Source: CAZWSX01 sp964636985 (GTDB taxonomy: Bacteria; Planctomycetota; Planctomycetia; Pirellulales; Pirellulaceae). Taken from it: 64,000 nucleotides of DNA. The notes under the pieces were generated by a model. That model was not told the origin of the DNA, did not search any database, and saw only the letters and a list, made by a program, of their open reading frames with translations. The stretch is from NCBI GenBank assembly GCA_964636985.1, contig CAZWSX010000006.1, positions 62,001-126,000 on the forward strand. The letters run 5' to 3'. A program made the position numbers and the translations under genes. Shown piece after piece: positions 34,510 through 42,638 of the stretch (its first letter is position 1; every line of letters begins with the position of its first letter).

Positions 34510-35184
34510 ATGAACTCCACTTCGCCCGCCGCTTGCCGACTCGCTACGCGTCGCAAGTCGCGCGGGCGATCTGCGTTAACGCTACTCGAAGTCGTGCTGG
34601 TGCTCGCGATCATGATCGCGATCGGCGCCGTGGTCACTCCGCGGCTCCAGAAATCCCTGGCGCGGCAGCGCGTGAAGAACTCCGGCGAACTCATCCGCGC
34701 CATGTTTAACGAGGCCCGCGTCAACGCGATGAAGTCGGGCAAGGTGCAGATGTTTCGATGCGAACTCGAAACACCTCGCTTCACGGTGATGGTTTGGGAA
34801 ACAGCCGACGATGGTTCGACGCGTGATGCCGTCGTCGCCGGCGACCCAACGACAACGGCTGCTGCATTTACGCCCATCGAAACGTCGGGCAAAACGTCCA
34901 GCGGTAAGAGCAAGTCGCTGCCGTCCGGCGTGCGATTCGTGATGTCGGAGTCGTTGTCCTCCAAGCGGTCGGCTGCCTTGGAAGACGAGATGTTCGGTGG
35001 CAGCCCCATGCAGGACGAAGTCCAAAGCACGCCCATCTTGTTTTACCCCGATGGTTCGTCGTCCCACTCGCAGGTGATTGTTGCCGACGAGAAAGACAAC
35101 GCAGTCACTGTCAAGCTGCGCGGCATCACTGGCTTAGCGACCATCGGTGACGTAAAGACTCTCAGCGATTTGATGGATAAATAA
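34510..35184 (+). CDS. gspH: minor pseudopilin GspH-like
   Basis: This 224-residue protein has a basic leader and a prepilin motif RSA/LTLLEV, with Glu27 at +5 counting from Leu23. The residue before cleavage is Ala rather than Gly, a known tolerated variant. A hydrophobic helix and a beta-rich mature domain follow ('VNAMKSGKVQMFRCELETPRF'). Its place between gspG and gspI supports the GspH role, tipping or priming the pseudopilus. Confidence 0.85.
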   Translation: MNSTSPAACRLATRRKSRGRSALTLLEVVLVLAIMIAIGAVVTPRLQKSLARQRVKNSGELIRAMFNEARVNAMKSGKVQMFRCELETPRFTVMVWETADDGSTRDAVVAGDPTTTAAAFTPIETSGKTSSGKSKSLPSGVRFVMSESLSSKRSAALEDEMFGGSPMQDEVQSTPILFYPDGSSSHSQVIVADEKDNAVTVKLRGITGLATIGDVKTLSDLMDK

Positions 35185-35194
35185 CGAGCTGTTC

Positions 35195-36043
35195 ATGCGA
35201 AGGCACGCTGGCAATCGAAAACGCCGCAAGACGGGCTCTCAAGGCCGTCGCGGGCTTTCGTTGTTCGAGTGCCTGCTCGCGCTGATGATCCTGGGCGGCT
35301 CGTTGTTCGTGATGACCGAGCTCACCCGGATTGGGATGAAGCGCGGGGTCCACTCGCGCGAGTTGATCGAGGCCCAGCTTCACTGCGAATCGCTGATGAA
35401 CGAATTGGCGGCTGGCTCGCTGGCGCCCGTCGCCGTGACCGACGAACCGATCGAAGCCGACCCCGCGTGGCTCCACTCGATCACCGTTGACCAGGTCGAT
35501 CAATCAGGGTTGCTCACCGTAACGGTCACGGTCCGCAGTGACGTCGAAAACGCCAAGCCAACGGAATTCAGCCTGACTCGTTGGATTGTCGATCCTGAAA
35601 CCGAAGTCGCCGAGGCACCTCGAGTGCCTGAGCCGGAAACCGCAGCGGCGAACGGAAGCACAACGCAAGCTGGCACCACTGGCCAACCTGCGCAGCAAGG
35701 CTTTGGGCCGACTGCGGGTGCTCCCGGAGTCGGCGGCGCTCCCGGAACCAATCAAGCGGGTGGCTTTGGCGCCCCTGGTGCGGGCGGTCCCGGCGCTGGC
35801 GGCCCCGGACAGGGTGGCCCCGGTCAAGGCGGCAGGCCTGGCGGCGGAAACGGAGGAGGCAGGCCCGGCGGCGGACAAGGCGGATTTGGTGGCGGACGTC
35901 CCGGAGGGGGCGGGGGGCCTGGAGGTGGCGGTGGCAGGCCAGGCGGGGGCGGAGGAGGCTTCCCTGGTGGCGGGGGTGGCGGATTTGGGGGGGGCGGATT
36001 TGGCGGTGGCGGGGGTGGTCGCCCTGGCGGCGCCGGATCATAA
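35195..36043 (+). CDS. gspI: minor pseudopilin GspI-like with glycine-rich C-terminal tail
   Basis: This 282-residue protein has prepilin motif GRRG/LSLFECLLAL with Glu25 at +5. The folded part ends at about residue 145 and resembles GspI ('HSRELIEAQLHCESLMNELAAG', 'VTVTVRSD'). After it comes a roughly 135-residue tail of Ala, Gln, Gly and Pro, almost pure Gly-Pro-Arg at the end ('GGGRPGGGQGGFGGG'). Normal GspI is about 120-130 residues, so the tail doubles the length. GspI binds GspJ and GspK at the pseudopilus tip, so the tail would sit in the periplasm or channel. The tail's function is unknown. Confidence 0.85.
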   Translation: MRRHAGNRKRRKTGSQGRRGLSLFECLLALMILGGSLFVMTELTRIGMKRGVHSRELIEAQLHCESLMNELAAGSLAPVAVTDEPIEADPAWLHSITVDQVDQSGLLTVTVTVRSDVENAKPTEFSLTRWIVDPETEVAEAPRVPEPETAAANGSTTQAGTTGQPAQQGFGPTAGAPGVGGAPGTNQAGGFGAPGAGGPGAGGPGQGGPGQGGRPGGGNGGGRPGGGQGGFGGGRPGGGGGPGGGGGRPGGGGGGFPGGGGGGFGGGGFGGGGGGRPGGAGS

Positions 36044-36146
36044 CGCCTTTTTGCTAGCAAATTCCCTGAAACTCTTGGGATTGCGAAGGGTTAATAGGAT
36101 AACCCTAAGTGAACATGGATCGTTCCTGCTAAGAGACTTTTCGCTC

Positions 36147-37871
36147 ATGACTTCCCAACGAAATTCAACGCCACACCCATTGCGACGACGATCTCGCCGC
36201 GATGGGACGTCGTTGCTCGAATTGGTCCTGGCGCTCGTTGTCGCCATGGTGATTCTGACGCTCGCGATGGGCGTCATTCAGATGCAGGGGCGCCTCCAAA
36301 AATCGCACTATGCCAAGGCCGAAAAAACGCAGCTGGCTCGGGCCGTTTTGAAGCACGTGGCAGGCGACTTGCGCCACGCCATGTCGACGGTGGAATTCGA
36401 TGCGACGGGCATCTCAGCTTTGCCCGATATCTCGGCACTGACGCAATTATCCAATAGCAGTTCTATGCTCCCGACGGGTGCAACGGGGGTTCCAACCACC
36501 GGATCGCCTACGTCGGGTTCCCCGACTACCGGAACAAACAGCGGCAGTGGGGCTTCCACCAACTCAGCACGACCATCCGCCGCGACAGGTGCGGGAACTG
36601 CCGGTCCGACCGATCCCGCAGCGTATCAACTCTATGGGGGCGCGCCGGGGACGAGTAACGTGGGGTCTGGCGGCGGCGGAGGGGGCACGAGCCCTACACC
36701 AACTACCGGCTCGTCGAGCGCCGCGAGCACCGCCCGTCCCGCGACCAGCACGGGATCAACCATGCCTGCCGGCGGCGGCATGAGCGGTGGTACGGCTTCG
36801 ACTGGAGCGACTGCCAGTAGCGCTGAGCAGCAACCAACCGCTTCCGGTTTGGGAAGTGACGTGGTGAAGATCTATTTCTACGGCACCAGCGAACGCCTCG
36901 AGTTCGATGCCTCGCGCTTGCCGCGGATCGACGAGTACGAGGGCTTCGGGTTCGACAACGGCTCAGGCGGCGGCGACGCTTCGATCCACGATATCACCAG
37001 CGACGTCAAGACCGTGACCTACTACGTGGGCTCGCTCACGGACATCGCCGAATCGGCGGAGATGACGTTCGGCGAGCAAGAGTTCTCGGCCAACGATGGG
37101 CAAGAGGAAGCACCCACCGGATTGATTCGCAGCGAGGTCGATCGCTCCGCTTCGTTGTACGCCACCCTCGGCGCGCAGTCGAAACAACTCGACAAAGCGG
37201 AAGAGATTGTTGCTCCCGAAGTTTCGTCGGTCGTCTTTCGTTACTTCGACGGTCAAGAGTGGTGGGACGAATGGGACTCCGATGTCCTGGGAGGGATTCC
37301 CACTGCGGTCGAAATCGACCTGACTCTCCGCGGAGAGAAGGAGGACGACGACGGGGATCACTATTTGCTCGTTGTTCGTTTGCCGGCCTCGCAGCGCGTG
37401 GCACTCGAAGAAGCCGAACTCGCTAAGCAGCAAGCTGAGTCGATGCCGGAGACCGGCACCACCGGCACCCAAGGAGCTACGACGCCTGTAGCGGGCACTG
37501 GCGCGGCGGGAATGCAACAAGGCTTCGGGGCTGCCACTGGGATGCCTGCTCAGCAAGGGTTCGGAACGCCTGGCGGACAAGCCATGGGTGCTCCAGGGCA
37601 AGGCGGTCCAGGAGGCGCAGGAGGTCCGAACGGTGGTCGCGGCGGACAAGGACGCGGCGGCCAAGGCGGCCGTGGTGGGCAAGGTGGCGGCGGCTTCCCA
37701 GGCGGAGGCGGCCGAGGTGGTGGTGGCGGATTCCAAGGTGGTCAAGGATTTGGAGGTGGAGGTTTTGGGGGCGGCGGCGGCGCTCGTGGCGGTGCTGGAA
37801 TGGGTGGAGGCATGGGGGGCGGAGGTATGGGTGGTGGCGGCTTTGGCGGTGCACGGGGAGGCGGTTCGTAG
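36147..37871 (+). CDS. gspJ: minor pseudopilin GspJ-like with low-complexity insert and glycine-rich tail
   Basis: ATG 36147 follows the gspI stop by 103 bases and gives 574 residues, against about 200 for a typical GspJ. The prepilin motif is RDG/TSLLELVLAL with Glu25 at +5. Residues about 108-235 are a Thr/Ser/Gly/Pro/Ala low-complexity insert. Residues about 235-430 look like the GspJ fold ('VVKIYFYGTSERLEFDASRLP', 'VKTVTYYVG', 'VSSVVFRYFDGQEWWDEWDSD', 'PTAVEIDLTL'). Residues 448-574 are a glycine-rich tail ('RGGQGGRGGQGGGGF', 'GMGGGMGGGGMGGGG'). An extended upstream frame running into gspI arises from the Gly-rich base composition and is not real. Confidence 0.85.
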   Translation: MTSQRNSTPHPLRRRSRRDGTSLLELVLALVVAMVILTLAMGVIQMQGRLQKSHYAKAEKTQLARAVLKHVAGDLRHAMSTVEFDATGISALPDISALTQLSNSSSMLPTGATGVPTTGSPTSGSPTTGTNSGSGASTNSARPSAATGAGTAGPTDPAAYQLYGGAPGTSNVGSGGGGGGTSPTPTTGSSSAASTARPATSTGSTMPAGGGMSGGTASTGATASSAEQQPTASGLGSDVVKIYFYGTSERLEFDASRLPRIDEYEGFGFDNGSGGGDASIHDITSDVKTVTYYVGSLTDIAESAEMTFGEQEFSANDGQEEAPTGLIRSEVDRSASLYATLGAQSKQLDKAEEIVAPEVSSVVFRYFDGQEWWDEWDSDVLGGIPTAVEIDLTLRGEKEDDDGDHYLLVVRLPASQRVALEEAELAKQQAESMPETGTTGTQGATTPVAGTGAAGMQQGFGAATGMPAQQGFGTPGGQAMGAPGQGGPGGAGGPNGGRGGQGRGGQGGRGGQGGGGFPGGGGRGGGGGFQGGQGFGGGGFGGGGGARGGAGMGGGMGGGGMGGGGFGGARGGGS

Positions 37872-37886
37872 ATCGACCGACGTCCG

Positions 37887-39650
37887 ATGCCACAGCGCAA
37901 ATCAATCCCAGCCGCGCGACGCAACCGAACTCACAGGGGCCGCCCTGTGCGTCGCGCTTCGTCGCGTAAAGGGATGGTCTTAATCCTGGTGATCGTGATC
38001 CTGATCGCCTTGCTGCTGGCGGTGTACGCATTCTCCCGCACGATGATCTCGTACGATTCCGTGTCGCGGCTCACGGGCAAGCAAATCCAAGCTGGTTTGC
38101 TTGTGGAGTCGGGCGTCGAATCGGCCCGCGCTTTCCTCCGCTCGAGTGACTCCTCGCGTCAAGATGCGGGTGGCATTTGGAACAACTACCAGCAGTTTCA
38201 AGCCATCCCGATCCTGGTCGACAGCGAAGGACGCGTGGAAGGATGCTGTTCGCTTCTGGCCGCCAATATCAACGACGAAGGGAACTACGAAGGGATACGC
38301 TTCGGGCTACAAGATGAATCGACTCGGCTCAACCTGAATGTGGTTGCCAAGCTCGACGAGCAGCAAGCAGGCGTGGGCCGCGCGCTCCTGATGGGCTTGC
38401 CGGGAATGACTGCCGACATCGCCGATGCGATTCTCGACTGGATGGATGCCGACGACGAAGCGCGTGAGAACGGATGCGAAGAAAGCTACTACTCGCGACT
38501 CAACCCTCCCTACGCTCCCAAGAATGGTCCGCTCGATACGATCGAGGAATTGCTCCTGGTCCGCGGCGTGACGCCGCAGCTTCTGTTCGGGATGGACATC
38601 AATCGCAACTACGCCATCGACGATAACGAAGCGGTTGCCCAGGACTCCGATGTTTCGCTTGCTTTCGGCGATACCGCGTCGCCTAAGGCCTCGACCGCCA
38701 GCAAGTCGACGAGCAGCAACACGACTGCTGGCAGCTCGACCGGCGGTACTAGCGGGACAGCGTCTTCCGGTGCTGCGACGGGCGGGTTCGCCGCTTTGGA
38801 AGAAGAAAGCTCCTTCGATGGCCAAGGCTGGGCCGACTACTTAACCCTCTACAGCCGTGAGAAAAATCTTCGCCCTGATGGCGAACCTCGCGTGTTTTTG
38901 AACGGAACCGATGCCGCGACCTTGTATGCCGATTTGAGCGGAGTTCTACCGGCCGACCTGGCGAACTTCCTGATGCTGTATCGCCTGAACGGTCCAGGTT
39001 CGGCCCCTGCTACCAATGCGAACATTCAAAACGCTGGGGCCGTAGCACCAAATCTACAGAACGCGACGATGCGGGCCAGCTTTGTGCAGGTACTCGACAT
39101 CGTCGACGCGTGGGTCGTCGTCCAGCCGCAAAATGGCGGAACGCCAACCTACGTCCAGTCGCCCATCCAGACGACCGATCTAGGGGCTCGCGACAAGCTG
39201 ATGGATCTGATGGACATGGTCACCGTGAACAAAGCGGAGTCGATTCCCGGCCGCATAAATGTCAACCTGGCGCCCGCCAACGTCCTTAGAGGAATTCCCG
39301 GCATCACGGATGAGATCGTCGAAAGGATCCTGGCGAAGCGCGATCTCGAAGGCGGAGACGATCCCAGCCGCCGCCATGAAGTCTGGTTGTTATCGGAAGG
39401 GGTCGTGACGCTTCAAGAGATGAAAACGCTTCTTCCGTTTATGACGGGGGGAGGACAAGTCTTCCGGACCCAGGCCGTTGGTTACTACACCTCGGGCGAC
39501 GCCGCCTCCCGTGCGGAGGTCGTAATTGATGCTACCCGCACGAACCCTCGCATATTATTGTGGAAAGACTTGAGCCACCTCGGGCGAGGGTACTCGCTCG
39601 AGACGCTCGGGCTTCCAGGCGACGCCGTGCTCGCCGAAGATGCCCCCTAG
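37887..39650 (+). CDS. gspK: minor pseudopilin GspK
   Basis: This 587-residue protein has a basic 29-residue leader and a hydrophobic start G/MVLILVIVILIALLLAV without Glu at +5, which is the GspK hallmark. The large periplasmic domain shows 'QIQAGLLVESGVESARAFLR', 'DESTRLNLN', 'LPGMTADIADAILDWMDADDEARENG' and 'KNGPLDTIEELLLVRGVTPQLLFG', all family features. A Ser/Thr/Gly insert occurs at about residues 265-300. 'RINVNLAPANVLRGIPGITDEIVERILAKRD' is a helix-hairpin-helix typical of GspK. It caps the pseudopilus tip. The gene is 15 bases after gspJ. Confidence 0.9.
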   Translation: MPQRKSIPAARRNRTHRGRPVRRASSRKGMVLILVIVILIALLLAVYAFSRTMISYDSVSRLTGKQIQAGLLVESGVESARAFLRSSDSSRQDAGGIWNNYQQFQAIPILVDSEGRVEGCCSLLAANINDEGNYEGIRFGLQDESTRLNLNVVAKLDEQQAGVGRALLMGLPGMTADIADAILDWMDADDEARENGCEESYYSRLNPPYAPKNGPLDTIEELLLVRGVTPQLLFGMDINRNYAIDDNEAVAQDSDVSLAFGDTASPKASTASKSTSSNTTAGSSTGGTSGTASSGAATGGFAALEEESSFDGQGWADYLTLYSREKNLRPDGEPRVFLNGTDAATLYADLSGVLPADLANFLMLYRLNGPGSAPATNANIQNAGAVAPNLQNATMRASFVQVLDIVDAWVVVQPQNGGTPTYVQSPIQTTDLGARDKLMDLMDMVTVNKAESIPGRINVNLAPANVLRGIPGITDEIVERILAKRDLEGGDDPSRRHEVWLLSEGVVTLQEMKTLLPFMTGGGQVFRTQAVGYYTSGDAASRAEVVIDATRTNPRILLWKDLSHLGRGYSLETLGLPGDAVLAEDAP

Positions 39651-39672
39651 GTCAGTTTGAGGTGCAACGTCG

Positions 39673-41241
39673 ATGGGACAGTGGTTGGCGGTGGAATGGG
39701 ATGCAGGCGAGCTTCGCGCACTACTAGCGCGTGGTGAAGGAACGCGTATCGCCATCGACCGCGCCGGCGTGTGGCCCATTAGCGAGACCGATGTCAAAGA
39801 CACGGCCGCACTCTCCGCGAAACTCAAGGAAGCGATCGGTCCTTGGAACGTGGGCCGCGTTGAAACGATTCTGGTTTTGGGACGCCAGAGCGCGGAAGTG
39901 CGGTTGGTTCAAGTGCCTCCCGTCGAGGCCAACGATCTTCCCGACGTCGTCCGCATGCAGTCGCTGCGACAATTTTCGCAAATGGGCGAGAATTGGGCCG
40001 TCGACTTCGCTCCACTTCCTCCGCCTGCTGGAGGTGGCCCCACCGACGCCGTTCTGGCCTCGACTCTGTCGCCCGAAGCTCTGCAAAAATTCGTGGGCCC
40101 GGCCACTGCGGCAGGCCTTAATCCGACTCGCTTGTACCTGCGGCCGTTTGCCACGACCGCGCTGGCGCGCAAGCTGACCGGCGACAGCCAATGCCGGCTC
40201 TTCATCGATCGTCTTGGCAGCGAGACGGACCTCATCGTTGCCACGGGCGATAAGACCTTATATCCGCGATCGGTGCGGCTCTCGTCCGAGGAACAAGAGT
40301 CGGCCCGCTCGCTCGTGGGAGAGTCGCGCCGCACCTTCATCGCGGCAGCGAATCAAAGCCGCGGGGAAGCGGTTGCCGAGGTGATTCTGTTCGGCGACGA
40401 AAGCCGCGATCGCGAGCTCTCGAGTGCTTTAGGCCGCGAACTGCAGTTGCCTGTCCGAATCGTGAACCCGCTGGCGCTGGCCGATGGCAGCGCCGTCACG
40501 GCCCATGGCGAAGCTGGCATCGGGCGCTTTGCGCCTTTGGTGGGCGCATGCCTCGAAGCGGCGGCATCGCACCGATCGGGCATCGACTTTCTCAATCCGC
40601 GCCGGCCGCCGCCACCCGTCGACCGGCGAAGGTTGTATTCGCTCATTGGCGGTGTAGCCGCAGCCGTTGCTTTGCTGGCGGTCGGGTGGGTTGGCTTGAG
40701 CCTCTACAACCTCGATCAAGAAATCGCGGATTTGCAAAGGCAAAAGACGACTCTGGCGAACGAAGCCAAAAAGGGAAAGCCGAGCCTCGGTAAAGCGGAA
40801 GAGATCGAAAAATTCGACCGCGGCGATGTGCTGTGGCTCGACGAACTGCATCGACTTGCCACCAAGCTTCCCCCTGGTGACGATGCCATCCTGAACGATC
40901 TGAACTTCGACGTATCCACCCGTGGCGACGCCAAGATCAGCTTCCGAGCACGTCTCAAGGAGCAAGCCAAAGCTCAAGAACTCGAGCAAGCGCTTCGCGA
41001 TGAACACCATAGAGTCGATGGAAAAGGGACAGAGCCCTTGGACGCGGCGCGTCCCTATGTGTTCCAGATTCATGAAGAGATTACGCTCGATCCGGAAGAA
41101 GTCCTGGCATCGCGATCTCGAGGGAAGTCGAAGGAAGCCGACGAAAACGCGACCGAGCTGACCAACGCCAAGGCTTCCACTTCCAAAGGGGCTAAGAAAG
41201 CTCCCACCAAGAAGGCCCCCGCCAAGGAGGCCGCGCCATGA
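39673..41241 (+). CDS. PilM-PilN-type fusion, GspL-like assembly platform protein
   Basis: This 522-residue protein has a GAGG site about 9 bases before its ATG. Residues 1-300 are an actin-like PilM/GspL cytoplasmic domain ('WLAVEWDAGELRALLARGEG', 'RVETILVLGRQSAEVRLVQVP', 'AGIGRFAPLVGACLEAA'). 'GIDFLNPRRPP' (about 303-313) is the start of a PilN-like segment, then a membrane helix (about 322-344), coiled coil and periplasmic region. The C-terminus is Lys/Ala-rich ('GAKKAPTKKAPAKEAAP'). In pili PilM and PilN are separate; in T2SS GspL joins them. It overlaps the next gene by 4 bases (ATGA), so the two are translationally coupled. Confidence 0.85.
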   Translation: MGQWLAVEWDAGELRALLARGEGTRIAIDRAGVWPISETDVKDTAALSAKLKEAIGPWNVGRVETILVLGRQSAEVRLVQVPPVEANDLPDVVRMQSLRQFSQMGENWAVDFAPLPPPAGGGPTDAVLASTLSPEALQKFVGPATAAGLNPTRLYLRPFATTALARKLTGDSQCRLFIDRLGSETDLIVATGDKTLYPRSVRLSSEEQESARSLVGESRRTFIAAANQSRGEAVAEVILFGDESRDRELSSALGRELQLPVRIVNPLALADGSAVTAHGEAGIGRFAPLVGACLEAAASHRSGIDFLNPRRPPPPVDRRRLYSLIGGVAAAVALLAVGWVGLSLYNLDQEIADLQRQKTTLANEAKKGKPSLGKAEEIEKFDRGDVLWLDELHRLATKLPPGDDAILNDLNFDVSTRGDAKISFRARLKEQAKAQELEQALRDEHHRVDGKGTEPLDAARPYVFQIHEEITLDPEEVLASRSRGKSKEADENATELTNAKASTSKGAKKAPTKKAPAKEAAP

Positions 41242-42431
41242 GCAAGAAGATCGAGCAGAAGCAACTGGTGCCGATCGTGGCGCTGTCGGCACTCGGTTTG
41301 GCGATCCTCTACGGCGGGTACAGCTACGTCGCGGGAATGTTTCACTCGCGGTACGAGCAGGTCGAGAAGCTCACGGCCGATGTGAGCAAGGCGCAGAAGG
41401 ATGCCAATAAGGTTCGAAAAGCGGAAAAGCTGATTCGCGCGCACGAGAATCGTTCGCTTCCGCGCGATCCAACTGTCGCCGGAACGGCCTATCACGCATG
41501 GCTTGTCGACACGTTTAACGACCTGGGATTCGCTCCACCGGAAATCCGATTCACGCGTTCGAGCGAAGTCAAATCGTTCCTCATCAAGCACCGCTTTACA
41601 GTAGTGGTTGAGGCCGAGGAAATGCCCAAGTTCCTGGCGTTCTTCGATCGATTTCACTCCAACGACGTTCTGCATCGCATCGACAAGCTGGTGCTCCATC
41701 CCTATACGGACAGTCGCAAGATCCACGGTTTGATCGAAATCGAGGCCCTGTCGCTGCGAGGTGGCAAGCCCGACTTGAAATTGCAGGACATCCCTAGCGA
41801 GCGCTACGACCCCAGCGGATTCGTGGCCGCTTCGGATGCCATTCTTCGCCGCAACCTGTTCGACCTGCCCAACCTGGCTCCGACCATCGAAGTGCCGCCT
41901 GTCAGCAACGTCAGCCGCGGCAAGACGGTAGATGTCCGGATCAATGCCAAGGACCCCAATCGGTTCGAAACGTTCAAATGGGAACTGGTTGATGCTGGCA
42001 CAACCAGTGCCAAGGTGGACCCGGCTAAAGGAACGTTTAGCTGGACGCCCGAGGCGAACGGTGATTACACGTTCGTGGTGAAAGCAACCGACAGCAACTA
42101 TCCTCCTCTCTCCACCGAGAAGACATTCAAGATCGTAGTGAGCGATCCACCTGTGCCGGTAGTCGAAACACCCAAAGGATACAACGTCGCCAAGCACGCC
42201 GTCCTCACGGCGATCCTCAACGAAGGAGGCCGCGGAGAGATCTGGATGTTCGTCCGCACGAGCGGCGAGATGCTCAAACTTCACGAAGGAGATTCTTTCG
42301 AAGTGGGAGCCACCAAGGGGACTGTCGAGAAAATCGGCAACCGCGATTGCACCCTCAAGATCGACGGAGCTAGCAAACGCTTGGAACTGAATGTTCCCTT
42401 GTCGGATGCCCGTCCGACGGGCGCGCTTTAG
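41238..42431 (+). CDS. PilO/GspM-like protein fused to an Ig-like domain and a GspC/PilP-like C-terminus
   Basis: This 397-residue protein has an N-terminal membrane helix (about 10-30) and a coiled coil, then a PilO/GspM-like ferredoxin-type region (about 75-175). 'ILRRNLFDLPNLAPTIEVPP' (about 201-220) resembles the linker of GspC/PilP. Residues 215-300 form an Ig/He-PIG-like domain ('FKWELVDAG', 'GTFSWTPEANGDYTFVVKATDSN'). Residues 317-390 form a small beta domain ('AVLTAILNEGGRGEIWMFVR...LKLHEGDSFEVGATKGTVEKI') like PilP/GspC HR domains that bind the secretin. One gene thus appears to do the work of GspM and GspC. The Ig insert is unusual. Confidence 0.7.
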   Translation: MSKKIEQKQLVPIVALSALGLAILYGGYSYVAGMFHSRYEQVEKLTADVSKAQKDANKVRKAEKLIRAHENRSLPRDPTVAGTAYHAWLVDTFNDLGFAPPEIRFTRSSEVKSFLIKHRFTVVVEAEEMPKFLAFFDRFHSNDVLHRIDKLVLHPYTDSRKIHGLIEIEALSLRGGKPDLKLQDIPSERYDPSGFVAASDAILRRNLFDLPNLAPTIEVPPVSNVSRGKTVDVRINAKDPNRFETFKWELVDAGTTSAKVDPAKGTFSWTPEANGDYTFVVKATDSNYPPLSTEKTFKIVVSDPPVPVVETPKGYNVAKHAVLTAILNEGGRGEIWMFVRTSGEMLKLHEGDSFEVGATKGTVEKIGNRDCTLKIDGASKRLELNVPLSDARPTGAL

Positions 42432-42638
42432 TAATCGGCCTCTTTCTGCGAAACCCAGAGCGGCGCAATCTGCTGGCGACGCCACCACTGCGCGCGGTGG
42501 TAGTTGAAGATGGGTAATCTTTTACCTTAAATGCGACATGCGCGGTTGAATTGACCTGAAGGGTCGTGCGGATAGTGCCGATTATCCAATAGTTGACGCG
42601 GCTCTTTTTGTCGCGGCGACGTTTATTGGAGTCGAGTC

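Noticed and set aside
35586..36146. Upstream extension of the gspJ frame through the gspI tail
   Set aside because: The Gly-rich gspI sequence is open in another frame by base composition. The prepilin leader and cleavage motif place the true gspJ start at 36147.
41070..42488. 472-residue minus-strand frame antisense to the PilO-like gene
   Set aside because: The plus-strand gene is coupled to its neighbour and has domain structure; the antisense product shows none.
42432..42638. Possible riboswitch or attenuator before gspD
   Set aside because: Only short GC-rich inverted repeats (for example around CCACC...GGTGG) are visible; no known riboswitch core was recognised.
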